Origin: a virus
Virus record (IMG/VR): IMGVR_UViG_3300017720_000082
Coordinates: 1-21,446 of that record
Strand: one strand, 5' to 3'
Length of the DNA: 21,446 nt
The notes beneath the pieces were generated by a model. That model did no database searches, was not told the origin of the DNA, and was given only the letters and a program-made list of their open reading frames with translations. Of the stretch, positions 7,637 to 13,744 are shown one piece after another (the first letter of the stretch is position 1; every line of letters starts with the position of its first letter). The position numbers were made by a program, and so were the translations under genes.

Positions 7637-9132
7637 TTCTTCCTCCTATTCATTGAAGTACGATCAAATATATTCCAGTTCTTATAAGCATTAGATACTT
7701 GTGGTTTAGCTGGACCTACTGTTAATGATCTACCTTCTCCTGCACCTAGCATTAAATATTGTAATGCATCATGTACGTGTGAAAATTTATTCTTATTAGG
7801 TTTATCTTCATATCTTTCTCCAGATGTTTGTATTCTTCTGTAATGATATCCACCTAAGAATCCTTTACGTAGTGATTTACAAGTTTTATTTAATAAAAAT
7901 CCTGCCTTACCATCTACCATTCTATTCAATGCAGTTTCAACAGATTCTATTCTTAGACCTACATCATTAGATGGTGCAGGAAATGCCTGGATGCCTTGTT
8001 GTCTAAGTATCTGAAAAGGAGTTGTTTCATCTGTTTGTGCTCTAAAATCTCCAGCTGGATCTCCAAATATTTTTAAATCTTTATCTGCACAGTGTTTAAT
8101 TATCTCATGCTTTAATAATTCACCAAACTTAACTGTACCAATATCAAAACAAACTAGTTCATGCAGTATCAACCATCTACCATCAGGTAGCTTTTGACCA
8201 AATACAGCAGAAGGTGTAAGACCAAAGTCTAATCCAATATAAACTGTAGTAGGTGCAAATTCTATTTCATCATCTGCTATGTGTACATCTTCTCTAAATG
8301 AACCATATACTAGTTTACCATCTTCAATAGTTCCTAATTTATTTAAAACGTAAACATCAATCCAAGATTTACTTTTTCCTCTAATGATATTTGGATAGTA
8401 ATTAGGTGTAACATTTTGGATATTTTCTGCTGTATTATTAAGCTCATAACTTTTAATTTTATCATCTTCTTTTTTTTCTATCATGCCTGGAGGTTGTACA
8501 AAAAACTTCCAGTTGTCAGGCTTGACTAACATTAAGGATTCTTCTTGATTCATATGATCTGGTACAGGTACTTCACCAGACATAATGGACCACCAATGAT
8601 CTTCATCAGGTGCATTAGTATCTGCTATAACACCATACCATGAAGGTCCACCATCTTTCATAGAAGGGAATCTACCTACACGCATAGTACACGCATCAAC
8701 AATAGACTTAGGAATCTCTCTTGCTTCATTAATCCATACACCAGTTAATTCTAAAGACAATAATTTTTTAACATCTTCTGGTCTATCTAGTGCTAAGAAT
8801 ATAACTTCTAGCTCTACATCACCTATATGAATGTTATGTGTAAAAGGAACTGAGTACATAAAGTTTCCAAAAGAATTTTCTGGAAACCAATCTAACCACG
8901 TTTTAATAGTTGTTGTTTTTAATTGGGGATTTGTATTTCTTATTACTGCCCATCTAGATTTACGTTTACCATCTTCACTAGGCTTTTGTTTTAAGGCACG
9001 TCTGAATATTTCAATACAACAAGATACAGACTTCCCTGATCCTACTGGACCACGTACACCTCTAAAGAAGGAATCATCCTTCATAAAGGTTTTTATTGTT
9101 TCACCTGGAGCTTTGTAGTTGAGTTCTGTCAA
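7609..9132 (-). CDS. Terminase large subunit (packaging ATPase and nuclease)
   Basis: All core elements are visible in this 507-aa protein. The Walker A motif GPVGSGKS is at residues 28-35, and a Walker B-like strand with catalytic Glu, GVWINEARE, is at 131-139. The RNase H-like nuclease has acidic residues at D302 (IGLDFG), D358 (FGDPAGD) and D455 (HVHDALQYL). It docks on the portal, pumps DNA into the procapsid and cuts the concatemer. The final bases overlap the 135-aa gene, and the start overlaps the 63-aa gene by 4 bases (ATGA). The protein is intact with no missing catalytic residue. Unusually, about 2.1 kb of small genes separates it from the small subunit. Confidence 0.96.
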   Translation of the reverse strand: MTELNYKAPGETIKTFMKDDSFFRGVRGPVGSGKSVSCCIEIFRRALKQKPSEDGKRKSRWAVIRNTNPQLKTTTIKTWLDWFPENSFGNFMYSVPFTHNIHIGDVELEVIFLALDRPEDVKKLLSLELTGVWINEAREIPKSIVDACTMRVGRFPSMKDGGPSWYGVIADTNAPDEDHWWSIMSGEVPVPDHMNQEESLMLVKPDNWKFFVQPPGMIEKKEDDKIKSYELNNTAENIQNVTPNYYPNIIRGKSKSWIDVYVLNKLGTIEDGKLVYGSFREDVHIADDEIEFAPTTVYIGLDFGLTPSAVFGQKLPDGRWLILHELVCFDIGTVKFGELLKHEIIKHCADKDLKIFGDPAGDFRAQTDETTPFQILRQQGIQAFPAPSNDVGLRIESVETALNRMVDGKAGFLLNKTCKSLRKGFLGGYHYRRIQTSGERYEDKPNKNKFSHVHDALQYLMLGAGEGRSLTVGPAKPQVSNAYKNWNIFDRTSMNRRKKWDIFRRNG

Positions 9133-9320
9133 GCAATACCATTATCTACAGATTTTTTAATTAACTTGTAGATAGTTTCTGGTAGTAGAGATTCTATAAA
9201 TTTATCGGCTTCATTATCCGAAAATCGTAAGTCTTTGGGATAATGTTTAAAATGTTCTTTCTTCACTATCTTACGAAGTCTTTGACGATCCTCGTAAGAT
9301 AGCTCCTCTGCATACCTCAT
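9129..9320 (-). CDS. Small helical protein upstream of terminase (63 aa)
   Basis: A charged, helical 63-aa protein: MRYAEELSYEDRQRLRKIVK, then HFKHYPKDL, then NEADKFIESLLPETIYKLIK. I recall similar short proteins (LRKIVKK.H....P..L...EADK.I..I.PET..K.I) just upstream of terminase in marine podoviruses, with no known role. Its stop overlaps the terminase ATG by 4 bases, indicating tight coupling, so a role in packaging is plausible but unproven. Codon use is like its neighbours. Confidence 0.75.
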   Translation of the reverse strand: MRYAEELSYEDRQRLRKIVKKEHFKHYPKDLRFSDNEADKFIESLLPETIYKLIKKSVDNGIA

Positions 9321-9322
9321 AT

Positions 9323-9433
9323 TTAATTAAATATTAATCCTAAGATTACTAAAGTAGGAATAGCACATACAAATATTTTACCTTTGTAATTAAGTCCATC
9401 CCATTTTCTTTTCATTTTTATTATTAAATCCAT
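9323..9433 (-). CDS. 36-aa single-pass membrane protein
   Basis: A short frame begins with ATG at 9431-9433, which overlaps the upstream stop (TAATG), with an AAGGG site just before it. The product is MDLIIKMKRKWDGLNYKGK followed by a hydrophobic segment (residues 20-35: IFVCAIPTLVILGLIF) and a terminal Asn. The positive-inside rule would put the basic N-terminus in the cytoplasm, with the C-terminal helix spanning the membrane. It ends two bases before the next ATG. Such tail-anchored peptides may be lysis accessories or host-membrane effectors. I cannot assign a function. Confidence 0.7.
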   Translation of the reverse strand: MDLIIKMKRKWDGLNYKGKIFVCAIPTLVILGLIFN

Positions 9434-9603
9434 TATGCCCTTGCTTTCTTTTTAGCTGTTGCTGATAGATCTTTAAAGTGAACTATAGGTTTACTTGATG
9501 CAGTATGTGTTTTGCCTGTATGTAGTTTACCATTAGGCATTTTATGATATGCACCTTTATGCTCAGTTCCATTTTTAAAGTAATGTTTTTGATTGGCACC
9601 CAT
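9433..9603 (-). CDS. Small His/Lys-rich protein (56 aa)
   Basis: The frame is 57 codons, starting at the TAATG overlap with the upstream 36-aa gene and ending in a TAATG overlap with the next. The product MGANQKHYFKNGTEHKG continues with KMPNGKLHTGKTH and ends with an Ala/Lys helix. It contains 11 Lys and 6 His in 56 residues and only two acidic residues. The KNGTEHKG/MPNGKLHTG layout recurs, in my memory, in small proteins of marine podoviruses without a function. A nucleic-acid or virion-DNA contact is plausible from the charge; nothing more can be said. Confidence 0.72.
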   Translation of the reverse strand: MGANQKHYFKNGTEHKGAYHKMPNGKLHTGKTHTASSKPIVHFKDLSATAKKKARA

Positions 9604-9713
9604 TACTTTTTCTTTTTACTAGCCATAATCTTTTTCTTCAAAGCAGGTGGTAATTTATTTTGTTTACCCTTTAACTTTTTAGATCCAGCGGCAGGTTTTT
9701 TCATTCCATACAT
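9603..9713 (-). CDS. Lysine-rich 36-aa protein
   Basis: Starts after a clear AGGAGG site (8 bases before the ATG at 9711-9713) and overlaps the stop of the 80-aa gene (TAATG). The product begins MYGMKKPAAGSKKLKGKQ and ends in four Lys: 14 of 36 residues are Lys and none is acidic. A charge this extreme suggests binding to DNA, RNA or polyanionic membranes. It sits in a chain of similarly basic mini-genes between the terminase genes. No family is recognised. Confidence 0.72.
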   Translation of the reverse strand: MYGMKKPAAGSKKLKGKQNKLPPALKKKIMASKKKK

Positions 9714-9955
9714 TATGATACCCTCCTAAAAGGTTTTGTTTTAGCAGATATAGATTTAGGTTGTCTAACAAATTGTTTCCCACTCTTACTGCCTTTTCTC
9801 TTAGCTCTAGTTGTAGCTGCATATTCACTAGCAGTCAATGACTTGATCGCAGCTTCAGGTAAGTAGCGTTCACCTGTTTTTCCAGATGGCTTTCCAGATT
9901 TGGTTCTCCATTTCTGTTTAGTCCATGCTTTCAAACTTCTTTGTGGCTTCTTCAC
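9713..9955 (-). CDS. Small basic conserved phage protein (80 aa)
   Basis: The start is a GTG (9953-9955) that overlaps the preceding TGA in a GTGA four-base overlap. The protein contains KAWTKQKWRTKSGKPSGK, TGERYLPEAAI, and a basic C-terminus with KQFVRQPKSI. I recall the WRTKSGKPS...TGERYLP pattern from small phage-encoded proteins of unknown function in marine viruses. It is strongly basic, with scattered Trp/Phe that could stack on nucleic acid. It is co-encoded with the 58-aa and 93-aa proteins, which also look conserved. A DNA-packaging accessory or DNA-binding role is a guess from charge and position. Confidence 0.78.
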   Translation of the reverse strand: MKKPQRSLKAWTKQKWRTKSGKPSGKTGERYLPEAAIKSLTASEYAATTRAKRKGSKSGKQFVRQPKSISAKTKPFRRVS

Positions 9956-10128
9956 CGATATCCACCACCTTTGGATTTATAAGCCTTAGCTAACATTTGT
10001 GCCTTCCTCGCACTCCATTGTCCAGGATTTCCTCCTTTTCCTCCAGCTTTAATACGATTAAATAAACTTTTTCTCATTCCAGGCTTAGTATAATTACCAG
10101 CCTCATTGACTCTACTCTTTTTTACCAT
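9952..10128 (-). CDS. Small basic conserved phage protein (58 aa)
   Basis: The 59-codon frame starts at 10128, overlapping the upstream stop by 7 bases. It encodes MVKKSRVNEAGNYTKPGMRK, then SLFNRIKAGGKGGNPGQWSA, then RKAQMLAKAYKSKGGGYR. The KAG.KGG.PGQWSARKAQ.LA..YK..GGGY pattern is one I remember as highly conserved in small phage and virus proteins without function. Net charge is strongly positive (10 Lys, 5 Arg, 1 Glu). No ribosome site precedes it, so it probably depends on coupling with the 93-aa gene. Confidence 0.8.
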   Translation of the reverse strand: MVKKSRVNEAGNYTKPGMRKSLFNRIKAGGKGGNPGQWSARKAQMLAKAYKSKGGGYR

Positions 10129-10403
10129 TTTGATTTATTAGCCCAGAACGCAGCTGACATCTTTCCTTTTGCTATATTTTTTCGATGTCTAGCCTTAAAT
10201 GATTTTCTTTTCATCTTCATTCTCTTTGACTCTCCTGATTTAGGCTTACCAGCTGTACTAGCTCCCTGTTCACCATATCTAATAGTCTTGACCTTAGATC
10301 CTTCTTTAGCGACTACGACATGAGATTTTTTAGGGTGTCCTGGAGTTCTTTTAGGTTTGTTGTAACCAGATACACCTATTCGTTTTAATAAACTCTGGCT
10401 CAT
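10122..10403 (-). CDS. Small basic phage protein, resembles DUF6321-type family (93 aa)
   Basis: The sequence begins MSQSLLKRIGVSGYNKPKRT and has the segment HPKKSHVVVAKEGSKVKTIR, then GEQGASTAGKP, and a basic helix FKARHRKNIAKGKMSAAFWA ending NKSKW. This GVSGYNKPKRTPGHP...SFKARH..NI.KGKMSAA.WA pattern is familiar to me as a widespread small phage protein, probably the family called DUF6321; the family name is from memory. The function is unknown. The start overlaps the upstream stop in ATGA. Charge and neighbours fit a nucleic-acid-binding packaging accessory. Confidence 0.8.
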   Translation of the reverse strand: MSQSLLKRIGVSGYNKPKRTPGHPKKSHVVVAKEGSKVKTIRYGEQGASTAGKPKSGESKRMKMKRKSFKARHRKNIAKGKMSAAFWANKSKW

Positions 10404-10630
10404 TTAAATTTACGATTTTGTGGTTTATTTACTTTCTTCAAAGCATTTATTGCTTTCTTCTGATCTTTATTAAACAATGAAAATGTAAAGATAGCTTTAC
10501 CAGTTTTGTTATTAAACAAAGAAAAAGATACTAGATCTTTCTTGTTACCTTTGCCAGGAGGTCCATCATTTAATAATTTCTTTACAGCTTTACTATGTAG
10601 AACTTTTGATTCTGTTTTATCTGTAGACAT
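10400..10630 (-). CDS. Small basic protein with repeated FSLFN motif (76 aa)
   Basis: A 76-aa basic protein whose middle holds two copies of FSLFN (VSFSLFNNKTGKAIFTFSLFNKDQ), a possible beta-hairpin or internal duplication. A Lys-rich C-terminus follows (INALKKVNKPQNRKFK). The stop overlaps the next gene's ATG (ATGA). I do not recognise a family. It belongs to the same tightly packed chain of basic mini-genes. Confidence 0.68.
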   Translation of the reverse strand: MSTDKTESKVLHSKAVKKLLNDGPPGKGNKKDLVSFSLFNNKTGKAIFTFSLFNKDQKKAINALKKVNKPQNRKFK

Positions 10631-10636
10631 AGATGC

Positions 10637-10987
10637 TTATTTTATACTAATTAATAAATTACTAGGATCTTTTACTGCAGATAATATATTATTAGCAAAC
10701 TTCTTAATACTATTATGAATCTTTTTTACACCAATAGTATTGAAATTATCCTCATTCATCATCATAGCTTTAAAACCTAAAGCACCAGTATCTTTAAGAA
10801 ATGAATTCTTTAATGTAGATTTATTATAACCTATCTCTTTAAATGTATTAACTTGTTTATCAGATAAACTAGACCAATACTTATTAAAAACTTCATTATC
10901 TTCCATTAACCTTGTTAATTCTCTTAGTTTTAATTTTTGTGATGTGTTCTTTGCACCTGGCAACATTGATTGTTTTGTTTTAACCAT
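10637..10987 (-). CDS. Hypothetical protein (116 aa)
   Basis: I do not recognise this protein. It is mostly helical and basic: MVKTKQSMLPGAKNTSQKLK, then a helix with RELTRLMEDNEVFNKYWSSL, then Asn/Lys-rich segments and an amphipathic C-terminal helix (IKKFANNILSAVKDPSNLL). There are no Cys, no membrane segments and no enzyme motif. It begins 30 bases after the zinc-binding 75-aa gene; that spacer has a ten-T run on the minus strand but no stable hairpin before it. It is probably expressed with the rest of the operon. Confidence 0.65.
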   Translation of the reverse strand: MVKTKQSMLPGAKNTSQKLKLRELTRLMEDNEVFNKYWSSLSDKQVNTFKEIGYNKSTLKNSFLKDTGALGFKAMMMNEDNFNTIGVKKIHNSIKKFANNILSAVKDPSNLLISIK

Positions 10988-11017
10988 AGGCGTACTTTAC
11001 CCAAAAAAAAAATATAT

Positions 11018-11245
11018 TCAACGCTGTTTGTAATGTTCATAGCATAGGAAGTAATAACTACCTATCTCGTTCTTGATATGAAACGGAGCGAACTCCCCAC
11101 ACTCACAACAACGACAATACTTAATGTGTTCTTTATGTGTCCAGTTTAGTATTTGTAACTGATTGTAACTCGGACCTTTTTCGCTAATAATGTGAGTAGA
11201 GGACCTTTCTCTATGCTGTCGCTCCTGTTTTCTAACCCCCCTCAT
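11018..11245 (-). CDS. Small zinc-binding-like protein (75 aa)
   Basis: The C-terminal half carries a dense Cys cluster, KYCRCCECGEF (C44, C46, C47, C49), then LCYEHY (C68, H71). This is the layout of a treble-clef or HNH-like zinc knuckle of the CxxC...CxxH type. The N-terminus is Arg/Glu/His-rich and probably unstructured. It begins directly after the terminase small subunit stop (TAG then ATG). It may bind DNA during packaging or be a degenerate HNH nuclease; HNH proteins beside terminase are frequent in phages, but the HNH catalytic His-Asn-His is not clear here. Base composition is richer in G+C than the genes further left. Confidence 0.68.
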   Translation of the reverse strand: MRGVRKQERQHRERSSTHIISEKGPSYNQLQILNWTHKEHIKYCRCCECGEFAPFHIKNEIGSYYFLCYEHYKQR

Positions 11246-11629
11246 CTAATCTAGGTCTATCTTGATCGAGAGGTTTCCTCCTACACTGTGCTGTACCTTA
11301 TCAGGAGCTTTGAACCCACTCCTATCTAGTATGTCCTTACTGGCTTCTAGCTTCACGTAATCGGACTTCGCTTCCTGCGCAAGTCTAACGATTGTCTTGA
11401 CTGCTGGGATTGCACCTACCAGTCCTATCTCAGCTACACGTGAGCGGTAGTACTCTTGTACCTTTGGAAGTCGTAGCGTCTTACTAGCAGTTACTCTACC
11501 AGATTCTCCCTTTGCATATCCAGCTATTTGACTAGCTTTTGCTACGGAGCAACCTTCTGCTACGAGGGTATCAATCAACTTGCGTTGCTTATGTGTAAGT
11601 CCGTCAGTTCCTTTTATTTGACTGCCCAT
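11246..11629 (-). CDS. Terminase small subunit
   Basis: This 127-aa protein has the classic layout. GLTHKQRKLIDTLVAEG begins a helical DNA-binding domain. The helix-turn-helix is at about residues 28-45 (SVAKASQIAGYAKGESGRVT), and LRLPKVQEYYRSRV follows. A Lys/Ala-rich oligomerisation helix (KLEASKDILDRSGF) leads into a short acidic tail. It recognises phage DNA and loads the large subunit. It is the first gene of the leftward unit. Candidate sigma70 elements lie immediately upstream, and an AAGG site sits 11 bases before the ATG. G+C is clearly higher than in the other virion genes (29/60 at 11341-11400, against 19/60 at 5161-5220), so it may have a separate origin. Confidence 0.9.
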   Translation of the reverse strand: MGSQIKGTDGLTHKQRKLIDTLVAEGCSVAKASQIAGYAKGESGRVTASKTLRLPKVQEYYRSRVAEIGLVGAIPAVKTIVRLAQEAKSDYVKLEASKDILDRSGFKAPDKVQHSVGGNLSIKIDLD

Positions 11630-11651
11630 AACGATAGATACCTTGCTACGG

Positions 11652-11679
11652 TTTATGTTGTCAAGTAAAAAATTGTAAA
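11652..11679 (-). promoter_or_regulatory. Candidate sigma70 promoter for the leftward virion operon
   Basis: On the minus strand TTTACA (11674-11679) is followed after 16 bases by CATAAA (11652-11657), 23 bases before the terminase small subunit ATG. An overlapping alternative uses a perfect TTGACA (11659-11664) with a TATCTA-like -10 after 18 bases, which would start transcription practically at the ATG. Either would drive the leftward genes. An 8-bp hairpin (11683-11705) lies just upstream. Confidence 0.4.
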
Positions 11680-11739
11680 CAAACGAGAGATGTTCCCTCT
11701 CTCGTGCTCTCTCCCCCTAGAACGTAGACTGTTTAATGG

Positions 11740-11846
11740 ATCAAACGATTGACCTATGTCTTTTCTATTACCTCAGTCAGCTATAGCGATAGCCTCCTTC
11801 GTGTCCTCTATATCTCATATAGCCACAGGCAACCCAATCGTTTGAT
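11740..11846. repeat. 12-bp perfect inverted repeat, arms 83 bp apart
   Basis: ATCAAACGATTG at 11740-11751 is exactly complementary to CAATCGTTTGAT at 11835-11846. Two smaller hairpins lie between the arms (GCTAT/ATAGC and CTATAT/ATATAG). As RNA this folds into a closed three-way element; as DNA it could be a paired operator or an origin element. Confidence 0.7.
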
Positions 11847-12098
11847 TTACTCTCTCTCGATAATGCTCCATTCGTGGCGACAGCATTGAGGGGGTATCAG
11901 CGTGGTACACGCCACGAACTACCAGAAGATTCTTTCACCAGTCAACCCATAAAGGGTACTGTGCAACAAGTTAGCTTGACGTTTATTTCACTTCGTGAAC
12001 GGACAAACAACTGGTCGCACTGACTGTCTTAGAATCTTTGGTTGCTAAAGTGGGCATTAACGAGAGATCGACTCTCATCATATCAAAGGAGATATACA

Positions 12099-12458
12099 AT
12101 GAAGATAACAAGTAACAATATCTATGTAGTTCATACACAATACTATGAAGATTATAATATGGAAGCATCCAATTGGGATGAAGGATATTATAAATTTAAA
12201 GGAGGAGATACATACTTCCTCCATGGTTTTGACAAACTGGCTACAGCTGTAGCATTTGTACATAAGGAACTATGTTATCCAACTGAGTTTCCATCTAGCT
12301 ATGAAGAATATACATATGATGATGCAAGTAAATTATATGGTAAGTATTTGGAAGATGGAGGTGATGTAAAGAAAATAGATTTACATCAGTGGATGGAGTT
12401 AAATGAAGGAGGAAAAACGCATAGCGTATTAAAAGATGAAGGAGGCAGAAATGCATAA
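12099..12458 (+). CDS. Hypothetical protein, first gene of rightward unit (119 aa)
   Basis: I chose the ATG at 12099 because AAGGAG lies 7 bases before it; an in-frame ATG at 12042 has no ribosome site and falls in the hairpin-rich leader. The protein begins MKITSNNIYVVHTQYYEDYN and has a globular middle with DKLATAVAFVHKELCYPTEF. It ends with a hydrophilic acidic stretch (EGGKTHSVLKDEGG). It is rich in Tyr, Asp and Glu. I recognise no family. Being first in the rightward unit and acidic, it is a candidate early host-takeover protein; that is inference from position only. The next gene's ribosome site and start lie inside its 3' end. Confidence 0.75.
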   Translation: MKITSNNIYVVHTQYYEDYNMEASNWDEGYYKFKGGDTYFLHGFDKLATAVAFVHKELCYPTEFPSSYEEYTYDDASKLYGKYLEDGGDVKKIDLHQWMELNEGGKTHSVLKDEGGRNA

Positions 12459-12630
12459 TCCATTAGAAAAAGAAGCCTGTGATATCATAGATAGAATTAA
12501 ATATCTTGAGGAAGCAGGTGCAACTAAAGATGAAATTGATCTTGAAAGACAAAGACTTCAAGGAACAATGTATGGTAAAGAGCTAGAATACAATGATATA
12601 GAGGAGGTAAATTATGTCATACACAAGTAA
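12451..12630 (+). CDS. Small acidic helical protein (59 aa)
   Basis: The ATG at 12451 is preferred over 12436 because AAGGAGG (12439-12445) is correctly spaced before it. The product is a charged helical peptide: MHNPLEKEACDIIDRIKYLE, a TKDEIDLERQRLQG helix, then YNDIEEVNYVIHK. Coiled-coil character suggests it dimerises or binds a partner. No family is recognised. It overlaps the genes on both sides (8 and 17 bases). Confidence 0.7.
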   Translation: MHNPLEKEACDIIDRIKYLEEAGATKDEIDLERQRLQGTMYGKELEYNDIEEVNYVIHK

Positions 12631-13126
12631 ACCAAGACACCTAGAAACTGATGAAGCTAACATCAAAGCCATTACTATGGTAGCTAACCAAGATTGGTAT
12701 CAGATACTAGGACATCTTGTTGATGAAACATCTGATGTAGATGTCAATTACTCACAGTTATTACTGTGGCAGATATACAATTCATCCAAAAGATCTGTGT
12801 TTTCATTCAGCTTCAATGCACAGTATTACAAAGATAAACAGATGAATAGTTATCAGGTTGATAGGGAGTCCACATCAGGACAAGAGATAGCTGAAACCAA
12901 TGCGAACTACATGGTTTTACAAGGTAAAACATGGAACGCATTGACTGACAAATACAAAGCTATCAATGAGGCTAGTATCAAACTATATGAAATGTTGTAT
13001 CAACAACATCCAAAAGATAGGAAGATCACCAAAGTAAGTAAAGGTGAAATGAGAACACTAGCTGACATGACACCACAAGAAGTTAAAAGAATTAAAGAGG
13101 TGAATGATCAGATGTTTGGATACTGA
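12614..13126 (+). CDS. Hypothetical protein (170 aa), last gene before a terminator
   Basis: A perfect GAGGAGG site (12601-12607) precedes the ATG. The protein is mixed alpha/beta: MSYTSKPRHLETDEANIKAI, a region with WYQILGHLVDE and SQLLLWQIYNSSKRSVFSFS, and a long helical C-terminal half (WNALTDKYKAINEASIKLYE). It ends with a basic-acidic helix (TPQEVKRIKEVNDQMF). I do not recognise it. It closes the first rightward unit: a strong intrinsic terminator begins 18 bases after its stop. Confidence 0.75.
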   Translation: MSYTSKPRHLETDEANIKAITMVANQDWYQILGHLVDETSDVDVNYSQLLLWQIYNSSKRSVFSFSFNAQYYKDKQMNSYQVDRESTSGQEIAETNANYMVLQGKTWNALTDKYKAINEASIKLYEMLYQQHPKDRKITKVSKGEMRTLADMTPQEVKRIKEVNDQMFGY

Positions 13127-13143
13127 TCTGAAATAATATTTCA

Positions 13144-13182
13144 GCTAGTGGGGTTTATACCCCATTAGCAAAATTTTTTTTT
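13144..13182 (+). terminator. Rho-independent terminator
   Basis: A 10-bp stem (GCTAGTGGGG with CCCCATTAGC, one G-T wobble) around loop TTTATA is followed by AAAA and nine T (13174-13182). A second small hairpin (CTGAAA/TTTCAG) lies just before it. It ends transcription from the first rightward unit. Confidence 0.88.
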
Positions 13183-13202
13183 CAGCGAGGACCAGGGGTA
13201 TG

Positions 13203-13231
13203 TTGAATATGCCGAGCACTCGTGTTACAAT
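13203..13231 (+). promoter_or_regulatory. Sigma70-like promoter with extended -10
   Basis: TTGAAT (13203-13208), a 17-base spacer and TACAAT (13226-13231), with TGT directly before the -10 (extended -10). It lies 21 bases after the terminator's T run, so the second rightward unit has its own start. The expected transcript start (about 13238) leaves a very short leader that begins at the AGGAGAG ribosome site of the 102-aa gene. Confidence 0.6.
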
Positions 13232-13250
13232 AAAATAGAAGGAGAGTAAG

Positions 13251-13559
13251 ATGATCAAATCAAAAATAGCATTTGATGCAGCAGAACGTGCAGCATCATG
13301 GGGAGTAAAAAAAATAACAGGTGGTAAATTCTCTGCCTATGCTGAGTATATCGGAACATTCTTTCTGATCTACTGTGGCTTAGGTGGTGGCTTTATTGGT
13401 ATGTGTTTATTCCTTGGTATCAATCCAACACTAGTTGTGTCAGTAGTAGCTGCACCAATATGGATTGGTATTGTATTTCTAACTAACAATCTAACAAAGA
13501 TAGCAGTACATCTAAAGGATGTTGATAGTAATCCAACAACCAAGAGAAAGAAAAAGTAA
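13251..13559 (+). CDS. Small inner-membrane protein with two hydrophobic segments (102 aa)
   Basis: AAGGAGAG lies 5-12 bases before the ATG. The N-terminal 30 residues are amphipathic and basic (AAERAASWGVKKITGGKF). Two membrane segments follow: about 34-56 (IGTFFLIYCGLGGGFIGMCL) and 59-78 (TLVVSVVAAPIWIGIVFL). A basic tail (TTKRKKK) should stay in the cytoplasm. It is the first gene after the internal promoter. An early membrane protein could exclude other phages or change host physiology, but no family is recognised. Its TAA overlaps the next ATG (TAATG). Confidence 0.72.
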   Translation: MIKSKIAFDAAERAASWGVKKITGGKFSAYAEYIGTFFLIYCGLGGGFIGMCLFLGINPTLVVSVVAAPIWIGIVFLTNNLTKIAVHLKDVDSNPTTKRKKK

Positions 13560-13744
13560 TGAAGCTATTAGAAGTATCAAAGTGTGAAGCTATACTAAAA
13601 GATCTCATTAAATGTCAAGAAGAAGCTGGAGTCATTATGACTGACGCTAAGTATATACATGAGGCATCTATGGATTTAGATAGAAGAATCAAAGACATAG
13701 GAGATCGAGTAAATAAATTAATACAAGAGAACTTGGAGGAGTGA
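13559..13744 (+). CDS. Small helical protein (61 aa)
   Basis: A charged helical peptide starting at the TAATG overlap: MKLLEVSKCEAILKDLIKCQ, then a heptad-like region with ASMDLDRRIKDIGDRVNKLI. It probably forms a coiled coil. There is no known family. Its stop shares a base with the next gene's ATG (TGATG). Confidence 0.65.
   Translation: MKLLEVSKCEAILKDLIKCQEEAGVIMTDAKYIHEASMDLDRRIKDIGDRVNKLIQENLEE

Larger units (their letters stand above)
11630..12098. other. Divergent non-coding block with many hairpins, G+C-rich
   Basis: About 470 bases carry no convincing gene. G+C is high for this genome (31/60 at 11881-11940). Perfect or near-perfect hairpins include 11683-11690/11698-11705 (8 bp), 11780-11784/11789-11793, 11808-11813/11817-11822, 11862-11867/11882-11887 and 11939-11961 (CAGT+ACCC with GGGT+ACTG). 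Others are 11987-11991/11995-11999 and 12062-12066/12072-12076. TTCGTGGC (11871-11878) can pair with GCCACGAA (11911-11918), competing with CGTGG at 11901-11905. CGAGAGA-type heptamers occur four times on the two strands. The block could be a structured leader RNA, a replication origin or a control hub for the two divergent units. I could not find a good rightward sigma70 promoter. Confidence 0.6.

Noticed and set aside
10988-11017. Ten-T run on the minus strand as an intrinsic terminator
   Set aside because: No stable stem precedes it; only a 3-bp AAC/GTT pairing is possible.
12042-12098. Upstream ATG extension of the first rightward gene
   Set aside because: No ribosome site, and it overlaps a hairpin; AAGGAG is correctly placed for the ATG at 12099.
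11850-12098. Rightward sigma70 promoter (TTGACG at 11976 or TAGAAT near 12030)
   Set aside because: Neither element has a partner at 16-18 bases spacing, so I cannot support a promoter.
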